Of a DNA stretch of 64,000 bases, positions 1-9,297 are shown piece after piece. Within the stretch, counting starts at the first letter, position 1. The number at the start of each line of letters is the position of its first letter. Source of the stretch: Aurantiochytrium sp. KH105. Its lineage: Eukaryota > Sar > Bigyra > Thraustochytrida > Thraustochytriidae. The notes beneath the pieces are model-generated. The model saw only the letters and a list, made by a program, of their open reading frames with translations. It was not told the DNA's origin and did not search any database. The stretch is from NCBI GenBank assembly GCA_003116975.1, contig BGKB01000014.1, positions 204,601 through 268,600 on the forward strand, in the 5' to 3' direction. Made by a program: the position numbers and the translations under genes.

Positions 1-14
1 ACATACCATACCCA

Positions 15-215
15 TCACCAAGCGGAGCTTGCGAGGGCGCCCTTGATGGCGAGCTTGGCGCTTTCGGGCTCGTCGCCTGTAAAGTCGGGAGTCGTCGAGG
101 CCCTGCACCCGTTGCCGCCGACCATGGTCTGGCGCTGCTCGTCGTCATGGATCGTGGTGTTTCGCCCAGTGCAACGCGACTCGATGCATGTCGTTGCCGA
201 CTAGTCTCTTTGGCC
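15..215 (-). CDS. Possible C-terminal coding exon, unrecognised
   Basis: On the minus strand a frame open from about 215 ends at a TGA at 15-17. It contains a charged, mixed-composition stretch (for example TPDFTGDEPESAKLAIKG) that looks more like real protein than the alanine/arginine-rich noise of the other frames here. There is a stop just upstream in the same frame at about 216, so if this is coding it must be a terminal exon; the AG of that TAG could be the acceptor, but no good pyrimidine tract precedes it. No family is recognised. The upstream exons are not identifiable and chance is a serious alternative. Confidence 0.15.
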
Positions 216-512
216 TGCGCTGCCAATGCCGACAGGTTCGATGCAGAAGATGGCGAAGGCGCCAAGCCTTGCAAACCTCCTGGTGATCGTACCGGTGCCG
301 CGTACTCGAGGCTCTCAGATGAGGGCATCTCAACAGTCAGCGCGTCAAAGACAGCCGGTAGTGTCTGAGGTCGCGACGCTGCGCCCAAATAGTGGTGCTG
401 TGGAGGCGCACGCGTCGCTTGCCTTGACGCAGGCACTTGTGCTGCTGTCATTGCCGCAGCCGAAGAAGCAGCAGCTGCAGCAGCTCCTCCGCCGCCTGCG
501 GCAGTTGCCTTT

Positions 513-995
513 GTGGCGTTCGCGGGCGGCGCTGTCGTGGGCGGCCGTACCGTCATGAAACCTTGCGATTTTGCTGTCGGTGATCGTGATGGAGTTGGCG
601 ACAAAGGACCCGTCGGTGACCGCAGCGCTGCCAAAGCGGATGGCGATCTTGGTGCAGACAATGACGATAATGCTGTAGGCGACCTTGGTGCAGACAGCGC
701 TGTAGGTGACCTTTTTGACAACGGTGTCGTCGGAGACCGCGGCAGATGTGGCGACCCTTGTGCCGCTCCACTCGAGCCTATTGCTGGCGCGCGCAGCGGT
801 GGCTGGTTCTGCACCTGCGTCATGCCTGCGTTTTTACCCTTGCCCTTGTTACTTGTTCCATCTTCATCTACAGCCCAGTGGCTCGTGTTGAGCCCTGCCC
901 TTGCCACCGGCGTCGTCGCCATAGCCGGCAACGTTGCCGACGGCGGCCTCATGCGCTTGTCTGCCCTCGACTGGCCGGGCAGACCCGCGTCTTGA
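513..995 (+). CDS. Open frame with GD-rich quasi-repeats, doubtful
   Basis: A 160-codon frame with an imperfect glycine/aspartate repeat of the VGDLGAD type in its first half and a hydrophobic second half. The DNA underneath is itself repetitive (two copies of a gtaggcgaccttggtgcag-like segment), so the frame may simply reflect local repeats. No homologue is recognised and no start context or splice signals support it. Listed only because it is the longest frame in a gene-free stretch. Confidence 0.12.
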   Translation: MAFAGGAVVGGRTVMKPCDFAVGDRDGVGDKGPVGDRSAAKADGDLGADNDDNAVGDLGADSAVGDLFDNGVVGDRGRCGDPCAAPLEPIAGARSGGWFCTCVMPAFLPLPLLLVPSSSTAQWLVLSPALATGVVAIAGNVADGGLMRLSALDWPGRPAS

Positions 996-1282
996 GTCTC
1001 CGGTGTCTCCATGCCGCCCCGTTCGCCACGCCAAACTTGTAAATAAAAAAATAAATTAACGTGTGCGTGTGCGTTTGCCTTGCCTCTGGGTGGCCGCTCG
1101 GGTCACTCGCTCATTGACTGACACCTGCTTTCAAAAGGCCTCAGGAACCCGCGTTTGTGAAGAAACATACATGAGCCTTCGCACCGGCAGCCGTGTTGCA
1201 ATCCAGACGAGCCTAACTTTAGCCAAAAAAACATTGGCCGAGTGAAAATCGGACATATGTTATACTCGACTTCGACTCGGAA

Positions 1283-1305
1283 AAGTAGCCGTTCAACGGC
1301 TACTT
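1283..1305. terminator. Perfect 11-bp hairpin followed by a T-run
   Basis: AAGTAGCCGTT and AACGGCTACTT are exact reverse complements separated by one base, and a T-rich run follows within 15 bases. A second, weaker pairing (CCGAGT near 1238 with ACTCGG near 1274) lies just before it. It could be an RNA 3'-end structure, but no transcript can be assigned to it. Confidence 0.3.
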
Positions 1306-1535
1306 TACATTATTTTTTTCTTTCTCTTTTTATCTTACAAAAAAGGCCCAGGTCCTAACGCTGGTCTTTCTTTTCCTCCACACCACATTTGCAGGCATGC
1401 ATGTATGAGAAATCCCAGACACAGCGTGGTGCCAGTCCAGTGACAATTTGTTGCAGGCTCACGAAAATAAAGTCTACCTGATGTAGACACAAAAGTACAG
1501 CAACGCCTCTCCGCAAAAAAAACAAAAAAAAATCT

Positions 1536-1631
1536 CAGCTGGCTAGCGAGAAGAATCGTTTTGGTCCCCAAAAAGAATACTTCACAGCTAGCCAGCGAGA
1601 AGAATTGCTTGGCTCTCAGAAGGAATGCTCA
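1536..1631. repeat. Diverged local duplication, period 48 bp
   Basis: Two successive segments start with cagct(g/a)gctagc/agccagc followed by gagaagaat and later aagaat/aggaat. The second copy starts at 1584. The copies are clearly related but diverged. No coding meaning is seen. Confidence 0.45.
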
Positions 1632-1746
1632 CACATTCCTAAAATCAGAGGCTCTTTCTACAAACGCCCTCTTCCCCCCCCTGTTCGACCACAAAGATTG
1701 GAGGTATCATCAACAACCCCCTTTCCTTCCCAGTGCACCTTGCTGA

Positions 1747-2895
1747 TTACCAGGAAAAGTTGGCCCATGCACGCAAGTTATCTTCGTCTCGCGTTACAAT
1801 ATGCTCGTTAAAAATGGAAAGACACGATTCCACCGTCGGCAAGGGGATCTCGACCTCCTTTGCAGGTGTGTCCAGAAGCGAGACGTCGAATGTCGGGGAA
1901 AGTGCTCGGCAAATGGCTTCAACACCTCGCGTGGTGGCCTTGCCCGCTGCAAGCTCGGCAAACTCATCCGCAAGGGCCGCTGCAAGTCGCTTATCGGCCA
2001 CGAGCTGCGTCAGCATATCTTGCGCTTCGTCGCGATCCAGTGCAGGACACAGGATTCGCTTGTCAAAACGGCGTCGTAACCCAGCATCCAAGGCCCAAGG
2101 TCTACTTGTTGAACCAAGAACGAGGAGTCCTCGAAAATGATCATTGTTGGTTTCACGAAGGCCATGGAAAAGCTCACTACGAACTGCCGCAACGCGCCTT
2201 TTGCAGGCCTTGAACTTTCGTCCACCTGATAGATGGACAACCTTGTCCTCGTCCACCACTTGCTCATTGAGAAAATCAAGATCTTCGAGAATGAGGACGC
2301 TCGTACGCTCGTCACGTTGTCTGCGAGCTGCATCTTTGAGCGCTTCTTGCATCAATTGAACGCCTTCTGAAGCAGACGTCACCAGCTCCTTGCATCGAAG
2401 AATGCGTACAGTTGTTGCTGGTGCGAGTGGCTCAAGCATTCGAACAAGATCCTCGAGTAGAAGCGTCTTGCCGCAACCGTGAGGGCCATACAAGAGGCAA
2501 GCGTTCCAAAATCTTCTCTTCTTCGTGTACAGAGATGGGAATCGCGCAGGTAGGATGATTTGTTCACGTACGAATGTTAGGGCCTCGCGAAGACCAAAGA
2601 TCCTCCCCGATCCTGTGAGCAATGGTACTTGAGACGCTGCAATGCCTTTGTCTTGTTGGTCCTCTTTCGCAGGCTTTTGCATCTGCAAGGACAGCTCTTC
2701 GAGAAGATGACTTCGGATCTCGTTCTTGCGTCTTTCAAGGGCAACGAGCAGAGATTTCACCTCATGTGCACTTGAATCAACTGCGCACATATCGGCTAGC
2801 ACTAGCACTGCCTCTTCATAGATTTGAGCCGCTCGCGAAAACTCTCCAGCTGTATCGAGTCGCAGCGCCTCTTGCACGGTACGCTCAACATCCAT
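1747..2895 (-). CDS. VPS4-like MIT-AAA protein with degenerate ATPase motifs
   Basis: The 382-residue protein starts with an MIT-like helical region (about residues 1-75, with the AGEFSRAAQIYEEAV helix) followed by one AAA module laid out as in VPS4: GLREAL-VREQIILPARFP, then Walker A GPHGCGKT (137-144) and LRRRFDKR with the arginine fingers (about 273-280). VPS4 disassembles ESCRT-III on endosomes and at the cytokinetic bridge. Several signature positions differ here: the Walker B pair is Glu-Asp (204-205) instead of Asp-Glu, sensor-1 Asn is Ser (264), and the aromatic pore-loop residue seems lost. I infer a specialised or inactive paralogue rather than the housekeeping VPS4. The ATG at 2895 is chosen because an open extension upstream offers only a GTG. 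Its 5' end faces the CAMTA gene across about 970 bp. Confidence 0.7.
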   Translation of the reverse strand: MDVERTVQEALRLDTAGEFSRAAQIYEEAVLVLADMCAVDSSAHEVKSLLVALERRKNEIRSHLLEELSLQMQKPAKEDQQDKGIAASQVPLLTGSGRIFGLREALTFVREQIILPARFPSLYTKKRRFWNACLLYGPHGCGKTLLLEDLVRMLEPLAPATTVRILRCKELVTSASEGVQLMQEALKDAARRQRDERTSVLILEDLDFLNEQVVDEDKVVHLSGGRKFKACKRRVAAVRSELFHGLRETNNDHFRGLLVLGSTSRPWALDAGLRRRFDKRILCPALDRDEAQDMLTQLVADKRLAAALADEFAELAAGKATTRGVEAICRALSPTFDVSLLDTPAKEVEIPLPTVESCLSIFNEHIVTRDEDNLRAWANFSW

Positions 2896-3865
2896 TTTCT
2901 GAGTCACCGCGGCGAAGGTGGGTGGGGGGGGGGGAGGGTGGGGCAGGGCAGGGCGATCTTCGTTTGACTATCTTGAGAGATAATCAGGCAGGGGGCTCGT
3001 TTGTCCCCAGGATCCTCCTTTTTCGGCGTCGGTCAATGAACCTGCGAGAGGTCGACGCCCGTTCTCCCGGCGAACCCCTCAACCTTGAGGTCCCAACTGC
3101 GAGGCCTGTTGCCCGCGAGAGTCTGGCATCCAAGAATGTGTACGGACGCACGCCTTGCCGTGGTACGCAAGCTCGAGCCACGCCCGATGCATCACTGGAT
3201 ATTGATTTATTTATTCATTCATTTATTCATTTCGTGTCACTCCGCGTCCTTCATTCATTCATTTGCCCGTTATTGTGGCAGGTCTAGGCCCTACTACCAC
3301 GGCGTATAGGCCTATACTTCAAGTTGCGCCTGCCAGTGACTGCCAGTGTCGCGTACTACTGCAATAACCCTCTTGCAAACCGGCTTATCGTCCCCACTTT
3401 CACAGTATACAACAATCTATTCCCACCACCGGGTTCCCGGCCGCTGGCGAGTGGCCGGGGCGGCCGGCGGAACGGTCGCGGCGGCCTGACAGTGAAGGAA
3501 GTGAAGAATCGCTCATAAAACCCTGTGGCGGCGCGTCCCAAGTCGCGCTTGGCGCCCGCCAGACAATGAACTTGAAGGTTTTCTCGTGTTCTGTTCACAA
3601 TGGTAGCGGTATACCGTATACTTTCTCGAGGGCTGGGCCTGGAGAAAACAGGAAAACGGGAAGAAGAAGAAGAAGCTGACTGTGAGTCTGACTGACTGAC
3701 TCCGCCGGGAGAGAGCAAAGCAACAGACCACGCTCCCACGCTCGCTCCCGGCGCCCGCTCGGTGTCCGCCGGCGCACGCGCGGCGGCAGCGGCAGCCGGC
3801 GGCGACTCCGGCGACCCGCCCGGCGCGGCCCCGCGCAGCGCGCGGCGAGGCAGCCCCGCGGCGGG
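2896..3865. promoter_or_regulatory. Divergent intergenic region, VPS4-like / CAMTA
   Basis: 970 bp separating two genes transcribed away from each other, so it should hold both promoters. It contains a G-run (2925-2945), an ATTC/ATTT simple repeat (about 3205-3265) and a GC-rich near-palindrome around ggccgctggcgagtggcc (about 3440). No intron, RNA gene or known promoter motif is recognised. Confidence 0.5.
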
Positions 3866-6800
3866 ATGCAGAACCGTCATCAGAACGTGCGAGGGCTCCA
3901 CGGCGGCATGCCGTACTACGGACACGTGGGCATGGCGCCGGCGGCGGCGGCGGCGCAAGGGTACATGGCGCCGCACCCCGGGTACGGCATGGGCGTCCCG
4001 TACCACCCGCAACAGGCGCAGCAAATGCACATGATGCACGCTCACGGGTACGTGCCGCATCCCCATCACGTGCACGCGCAACAGGCTTGGGCTGCCTCCA
4101 ACGCCGCGGCCTCGGCGGCGGCTGCAGCCTCCGCGAGCAAGAGCAAGAAACGCGGCAGCGGCGCCCGTAAAAACTCTCCAGCCACAAAGAAGAACGGGAA
4201 TAACGCGAACGATCGCTCCGCAGGCTCTGCAAAGGGTATCGTCACCTCGAAAGTAGAGCTTCGCTTTATTGTCGAGGCCGCCAAGCGAAGGTATCTCGAC
4301 GCGCACGCCGTGCTGTTTCTGCTCGAAATGGGCGCCAAGGGCGACATCCAGCCTCTGCAAAAGGTCCAGCGGAGACCGCCCAGTGGTAGCATCTTTCTCT
4401 ATGACCGCTCGCGGACACCTCAGTTTCGCGTCGACGGCTACGACTATGTAAAGAAGAAGGGAAACGCTGCTGCTGTGCGCGAGGACCACGTCAAACTCAA
4501 GTACGCCCACGAGGAGCGCATCTATGCATGCCATGTGCACTCGCAAGAGCGCGAATCCATGCATCGTCGTAGCTATTGGGACCTCAAGAATCGCAACAAT
4601 CTCATTCTCGTGCACTATTGGGACAGCGCTGTCGGTGCGCATGAAACCCATCCCATGGACTGTATCTGTATTGGCTGCACGCTCGAAATCGAAGAAAAGG
4701 GACCTACGTCGGCCAGAGCAGCGCCCGCCGTGGTCCAATCGAGCGCCTCAGCAAAGACTTCGACCACTCACCACACTCATGAAACTGACGCCGCAAGTGC
4801 GACGGATAAGCACGCGCTGTCGCAAACTTCGGGTTCGGCGTCGCGTCCTCCCGCCTCGCAAACATCATCCCGGCCCTCGGCGCTGCAGCCTGCAGTTCAG
4901 GGACTTTCGGGCACACACCGAGACGACGATCCACTTGGCGATTTACACGATGACGATGATTTCGAAACGCTGAAACTGGACGACCTCAAGGACGATCCGC
5001 AATTACTCCCACATCACCACGATGAACCTTCCGATTTGTCGGGGAGCGTGTCTTACGTCAAACCAGAACCTGAACTGTACCCCTTATCCGAAGCGGAGAG
5101 CGCCGCGCAAACGCGCGATGATGACGAAGCAGTGCACGACTTTTTGCACGATTTGAATGCCTTCGACATGGGGATGCCCCGGTCGCCAGAGGTCGTTTCC
5201 TTGGTTGACGTGAGCTCTCTCGAGGTTCAAGATCTGGCTCCTGACGTGGCGAGTGTCAACGGAGGCACGAAGATGCTCATTTCTCTTGCCAAGATCGGCG
5301 GCGAGCCCTTTTCAAAGTCTATGCTTTCGGTCACTGTCGAGAACGTCGACGTTATTTTCGGGGACTCGTCCGTGGTCAAAGGCTTCATAATGGCCAATGG
5401 AGTCGTTCGCTGCAAGACGCCCTCAATACGCCGCAACACTCGCGTTCCTGTCCAAGTCGCAATCAACGGTATGACCATTTCGCCTCGCGGAGGGTCGCCG
5501 CCACTGTGTGTTCACTTTTGCCTGTACGATAGACTCGAAGTCGCTGCTCCACCACCATTGAGCAACCTCCGCACGCGCCTAAGCGCCACGAGTAGCGCAA
5601 GTCCCGCCGGGACGCCGACTTCGCAGAACTCAGCCCCGCGCAGTTTGCTAAAGCGCAAACGGAGCCGGAAGCTACTGTCGCCCGTCCCAGGGGCAAGCTG
5701 CAGTGAAGGCGAGGACGGAGACGACCCAGATATGGACGAACTCAATGACGAGGAACTCACGGAACTTTCCGAGTCTCTTCTCGAACGTGTCGTCAAGGTT
5801 CTGGTGGATCTTTGTAGTGAGGAGAATGATTTGCTTGGTGAGCTCGACGCGCTCGACGATTCTGGCTTTAATCTTCTGCACTATGCGGTGGCCTTTGGCC
5901 ATGTCAAGCTGGTCAAGCTGCTTCTTAATCATGGTGCGGATCCAAACAAGGTCACATCAACGGGTGATGCGCCGCTTCATTTGGCGGCGGAGGTCGCCGA
6001 TATGGATGTCGTGGGCGCCCTCTTGCACGCGGGAAGCGACACCAGTTTGCGCGACGCCTCGGGACAAACCCCGGGAGACCTGGCCGAAATGCACGGTGTT
6101 CCAGAGCTTATTCATTTGCTGCGCAACGAAGGCGCCGTGGCGCCGACCGGCTCGCCCGATGACGGCGGGCAGAATCCGAAAGAGTCACTCGAGGACAAGC
6201 AGCAAAAGATGCTTCGAAAGGCGCTTGCCTCGATGAGCCTCAAAGACCGCTGCGCCCTCTCCCTTGGCGTACGTGATGGCGACGTGGCCTCGGTGACAGG
6301 GAGTGGGTCAGAGCCCAGCCACTCACGGACGAGCTCGTTTGCGGGCCCAAGCCCCGACGCAAATCCAAGTACCTCTGGCGGGGCTTCGCCCGGTGCTAAG
6401 AGCGTTGGTCTTGGCGCCATGGCCGCGTCTTCGTCGTCATCGTTCTCGTCTGCCTCTCTCTCCTCCATGGCGGCCGCGAACCTCGACGGCGGCGAGGCCA
6501 GAACATCGTTGACGCCAATCAAGAGCGAGTCACTCGAGCACCCACGCGAGTCTGCCAAAGTAAAGCAGATTGTATCGGAGCAAGAGCCAAACCTGGTTGC
6601 GGTCATGTCAAGTTTGAATGACGAGGAGCGTCAAGAGCTCGAGGTTGAGGCGCGAATCATCCAGTCAAACATTCGTCGATGGCTTTTGCGTCGCAGCGTG
6701 CAGGCCACGCGCAAGGTGCAAACAGAAACAAAGGGTTTTCGCAAGGAAAAGGAAAAGGAAAAGGGAAAGCTCGATATCGAAGAAAAGGCCACAAAGGTGC

Positions 6801-7330
6801 AGGCCGTGAGTAAGGGATTTCTTGCTCGCAAAGAGTATCGCCAGGCTCGCCAGGATGTAATCCAGGTCCAGGCGGCAACGCGTTGCCTCTTGGCGCGTAA
6901 AAACTTTCACGCTTGGCGCCGACAACTGAGCGCTACCCTTGTCATTCAGCGCTCAATCCGAGAAAGGCGTCGACGTATCCACGAGCAGGAGTCTGCAGAT
7001 CACCAGGACACGCTCGCGGGTCACCAACTGGATACGTCTGCGGATCATCACATGGAAGCATCTGCCGAACATCACATGGAGGCACCTGCTGATTACCACA
7101 TGGAGGCATCTATCGATAACCACATGGAGACATCTGCGGAGCACATTGTGAAGACCCCTGCGGAACACCATGACGACAGTTTGATGGAATCTGCTGATCA
7201 TCCTGGCGCTTTGGGAGAAACAACAAGCTATGAATACGGCAGTCTGATGGGGCCTGCGGATCATCAAAGCAACCAACTCATGGAACCTGCGACTTTTGAA
7301 GACAATGTCATGGAGTCAGCGGAACCCTGA
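3866..7330 (+). CDS. CAMTA: CAMTA-type calmodulin-binding transcription activator
   Basis: The 1154-residue protein has the CAMTA order of domains. After a His/Ala-rich start and a basic stretch (KSKKRGSGARK, about 90-100) comes the DNA-binding CG-1 domain (about 130-255, with RFIVEAAKRRYLDAHAVLF, KVQRRPPSGSIFLYDR and RRSYWDLKNRNNLILVHYWD). A TIG/IPT fold follows at about 450-560, ankyrin repeats at about 665-760 (LLHYAVAFGHVKLVKLLLNHGADPN) and IQ motifs at about 925-1040. CAMTAs are nuclear factors that couple calcium/calmodulin to transcription. The acidic segment at about 355-430 may be an activation region. The C-terminus carries an unusual repeat, listed separately. The gene has no intron. 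The ATG at 3866 opens the frame; the region before it is extremely GC-rich. Confidence 0.9.
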   Translation: MQNRHQNVRGLHGGMPYYGHVGMAPAAAAAQGYMAPHPGYGMGVPYHPQQAQQMHMMHAHGYVPHPHHVHAQQAWAASNAAASAAAAASASKSKKRGSGARKNSPATKKNGNNANDRSAGSAKGIVTSKVELRFIVEAAKRRYLDAHAVLFLLEMGAKGDIQPLQKVQRRPPSGSIFLYDRSRTPQFRVDGYDYVKKKGNAAAVREDHVKLKYAHEERIYACHVHSQERESMHRRSYWDLKNRNNLILVHYWDSAVGAHETHPMDCICIGCTLEIEEKGPTSARAAPAVVQSSASAKTSTTHHTHETDAASATDKHALSQTSGSASRPPASQTSSRPSALQPAVQGLSGTHRDDDPLGDLHDDDDFETLKLDDLKDDPQLLPHHHDEPSDLSGSVSYVKPEPELYPLSEAESAAQTRDDDEAVHDFLHDLNAFDMGMPRSPEVVSLVDVSSLEVQDLAPDVASVNGGTKMLISLAKIGGEPFSKSMLSVTVENVDVIFGDSSVVKGFIMANGVVRCKTPSIRRNTRVPVQVAINGMTISPRGGSPPLCVHFCLYDRLEVAAPPPLSNLRTRLSATSSASPAGTPTSQNSAPRSLLKRKRSRKLLSPVPGASCSEGEDGDDPDMDELNDEELTELSESLLERVVKVLVDLCSEENDLLGELDALDDSGFNLLHYAVAFGHVKLVKLLLNHGADPNKVTSTGDAPLHLAAEVADMDVVGALLHAGSDTSLRDASGQTPGDLAEMHGVPELIHLLRNEGAVAPTGSPDDGGQNPKESLEDKQQKMLRKALASMSLKDRCALSLGVRDGDVASVTGSGSEPSHSRTSSFAGPSPDANPSTSGGASPGAKSVGLGAMAASSSSSFSSASLSSMAAANLDGGEARTSLTPIKSESLEHPRESAKVKQIVSEQEPNLVAVMSSLNDEERQELEVEARIIQSNIRRWLLRRSVQATRKVQTETKGFRKEKEKEKGKLDIEEKATKVQAVSKGFLARKEYRQARQDVIQVQAATRCLLARKNFHAWRRQLSATLVIQRSIRERRRRIHEQESADHQDTLAGHQLDTSADHHMEASAEHHMEAPADYHMEASIDNHMETSAEHIVKTPAEHHDDSLMESADHPGALGETTSYEYGSLMGPADHQSNQLMEPATFEDNVMESAEP
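7003..7190 (+). repeat. 24-bp coding repeat at the CAMTA C-terminus
   Basis: About seven imperfect 24-bp units encode an octapeptide close to SAEHHMEA (ADHHMEAS, AEHHMEAP, ADYHMEAS, IDNHMETS, AEHIVKTP). The His- and Met-rich repeat directly follows the IQ motifs and is not part of the usual CAMTA architecture. Confidence 0.75.
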
Positions 7331-7682
7331 GAGGTGAGCGGAAACACAACGTTGGATGAGCTTTAGTGCACCTCGCCTCTTCCACGCACTTTGCCTGCAG
7401 CAGACCAGAGCATTCTTTTCTGCAAAAGACGTCAAAAGAGCAGGAAAGTAAACAAACAAGCAAGGCGATCCATGTTGACCATATCTTTGCAAATTAATCA
7501 CGAGATGTCTCGTGTAATATCAGATCGCATGGTTGTGTGTTATCTGTTCGAAAATGAATATGAAAGGTGATGGCTGCGTAAAATAGAATCAGTGCGTAGC
7601 TGGCTCCTGTGTAGAACCGCTTCTCATCTGTTACTTTTGCAGAAAGAAAAAGAAGAGGATGAAGGTGGGCGGGAGGTTCAAC
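7331..7682. other. Convergent 3' flank, CAMTA / ALAD
   Basis: 352 bp between the stop codons of two converging genes. The sequence is AT-richer than the genes and has no open frame of note. It should hold both 3' untranslated regions; no clear polyadenylation signal can be named. Confidence 0.6.
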
Positions 7683-8720
7683 TTAACGCCACTTGGGAAT
7701 CATGTCGAGGAGCTCCGGTGTAAAGTAAGTAATGAGAATTGAAGCTCCTGCGCGCAAGAGACCAACATGCGACTCCTTGAGAACGCTCTCCAGATCACCA
7801 GCACGCTTTGCGTAGTCTTGAAGCATGACGTACTCGCCGGAAACGATGTAGCAGGCGATGGGCAAAACCGAACGCTGTGCATACTCCTTGATAATATCGC
7901 CGTAGAAAAGCGCTGGTTTGACGAGCACAACGCTCGCGCCCTCGGACTCATCGCGCGCCAATGCCTGCCTCGCGTGCAGAATGGAGCCCACAGGCTGCTG
8001 ATACCGCTTGCGATGACCCGTAAAGGTGGAATCAACGGCGGCGCGAAAGGGCGAGTACATGGTGGAAGCCTTCTTGCTCGTGTACGCCATCACGCCCACA
8101 TGACGAAAACCATTTTGGTCGAGCTTCTCGCGAATCGTGTGAATGCGGCCATCCATCATATCACTTGGGCACACGTACTCGGCGCCGGCCTGAGCGTAGG
8201 CAAGAGCGACGTCGGCGAGAATGTCAATGGTGCGCTCGTTATCAATGACGTCCTCGTGATCGCCTGCAACCTCGCGCAGCACACCACAATGCCCATGGCT
8301 CGTGTACTCGCACATGCAGACATCGCACATGACGAGCATCTCGGGCAAAGCAGCCCGGATCGCTTTGGTGGCCACGATGACCGGAGTGTCGTCGGCAGCT
8401 GCCATGGATCCTTCAGGGTCCTTGTCCTTGACGACGCCAAAGAGCATGACGGAGCGAAGACCCTTTTCCCCGAGCTCGCGCAGATGCTTGATGAGACCCG
8501 GGTATGGCTCGGCGCCATCCCCGACACCCCACTGCATATTGGGCGAGAAACCTGCGATGGGCTTGTCTTCCGCCTCGAGCGTCACAAAGAGGGGGTACAC
8601 GAGTTGGCTTGCGTGCAGGTGCGGCTCGGTCCATTCACGCGACACCGAAGAGTGCAGGCTGGCGTGCAGGCCGGTGGCCCGGCCGCTGCCGGCCTCCGAA
8701 AAGCTCCTCGAGGGCTCCAT
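7683..8720 (-). CDS. ALAD: Delta-aminolevulinic acid dehydratase (porphobilinogen synthase)
   Basis: The enzyme condenses two 5-aminolevulinate molecules to porphobilinogen, the second step of heme synthesis after ALA. The 345-residue product has the zinc triad in CDVCMCEYTSHGHCG, the two Schiff-base lysines in MAYTSKKAST and VLVKPALFYGDII, and the ending AGASILITYFTPELL. Cysteine ligands mark the zinc-dependent animal/fungal type; plastid enzymes have aspartates there and use magnesium. This fits a host without a plastid and a cytosolic enzyme. The ATG at 8720 is used because the longer frame begins at a TTG. It lies upstream of, and on the same strand as, RPL8. Confidence 0.93.
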   Translation of the reverse strand: MEPSRSFSEAGSGRATGLHASLHSSVSREWTEPHLHASQLVYPLFVTLEAEDKPIAGFSPNMQWGVGDGAEPYPGLIKHLRELGEKGLRSVMLFGVVKDKDPEGSMAAADDTPVIVATKAIRAALPEMLVMCDVCMCEYTSHGHCGVLREVAGDHEDVIDNERTIDILADVALAYAQAGAEYVCPSDMMDGRIHTIREKLDQNGFRHVGVMAYTSKKASTMYSPFRAAVDSTFTGHRKRYQQPVGSILHARQALARDESEGASVVLVKPALFYGDIIKEYAQRSVLPIACYIVSGEYVMLQDYAKRAGDLESVLKESHVGLLRAGASILITYFTPELLDMIPKWR

Positions 8721-9297
8721 GACAGGCAGTGGAATCGGTTCTCCGCGCTGCGCTGCGCTGCGCGTGCAAGACGAGGTGACCGACAAATAGCGGTGCGTGC
8801 GTCCGCAAGCAAGCGAGTGGCGTATGCACGCGAGGTGATCTCGCTTTTCGCCGATGAATGCGCTTTGCCTGAAAGCGAGCGGTAGGCCGACGTCTGAACA
8901 CTACAAGCAAATCTTTCTTTCTTTTCTTTTTTCTTTTTCTTTTTTTCTTTCTTTGCGTGCTTTCCTCTTTGAGGGCGGGGTCAAGTTCTGTGGCCACGAT
9001 GATCGTGCGAGCGGACTGTGGCCATGCCGAGGAGCGAGGTCCACAGACCTGACTCGATCTTGATGAGAAAGGCGTGTGCATGGGCAACCGCTCTGCTCGA
9101 CTTCTTGCCAAACATCAAGCGTGTGCAAGCAAGCAAGCAAGAGAATCAACAAGTGGACAATTCCAGAGGGACTACTTGACTCAATCAAGAGGGAGGTCCC
9201 CTTGGTAGACCGTCTAAAATGAACAAGAAGAGTCGTCAAGAGAGGGAATACTTCAAGGAGAAATCCGGCAAACGTAAGAAAGAATAAGTGCACTCGC
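8721..9297. other. Intergenic region between ALAD and RPL8
   Basis: 577 bp between the ALAD start and the RPL8 stop, both genes on the minus strand. It must hold the ALAD promoter and the RPL8 3' end. A 45-bp T/C-rich tract (8905-8960) and an AGCA/AGCAAGCA simple repeat (9120-9142) are visible. No further gene is seen. Confidence 0.5.

Larger units (their letters stand above)
1..1746. other. Region without a recognised gene
   Basis: No protein family is recognisable on either strand. Overlapping open frames between 147 and 1042 are of low complexity and do not resemble known proteins. From about 1043 the DNA becomes AT-richer and contains a perfect hairpin, short T-runs and a local duplication, which is what a gene 3' flank would look like. 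The only reading that looks protein-like is a short minus-strand stretch at the very left edge, listed separately. Confidence 0.5.
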
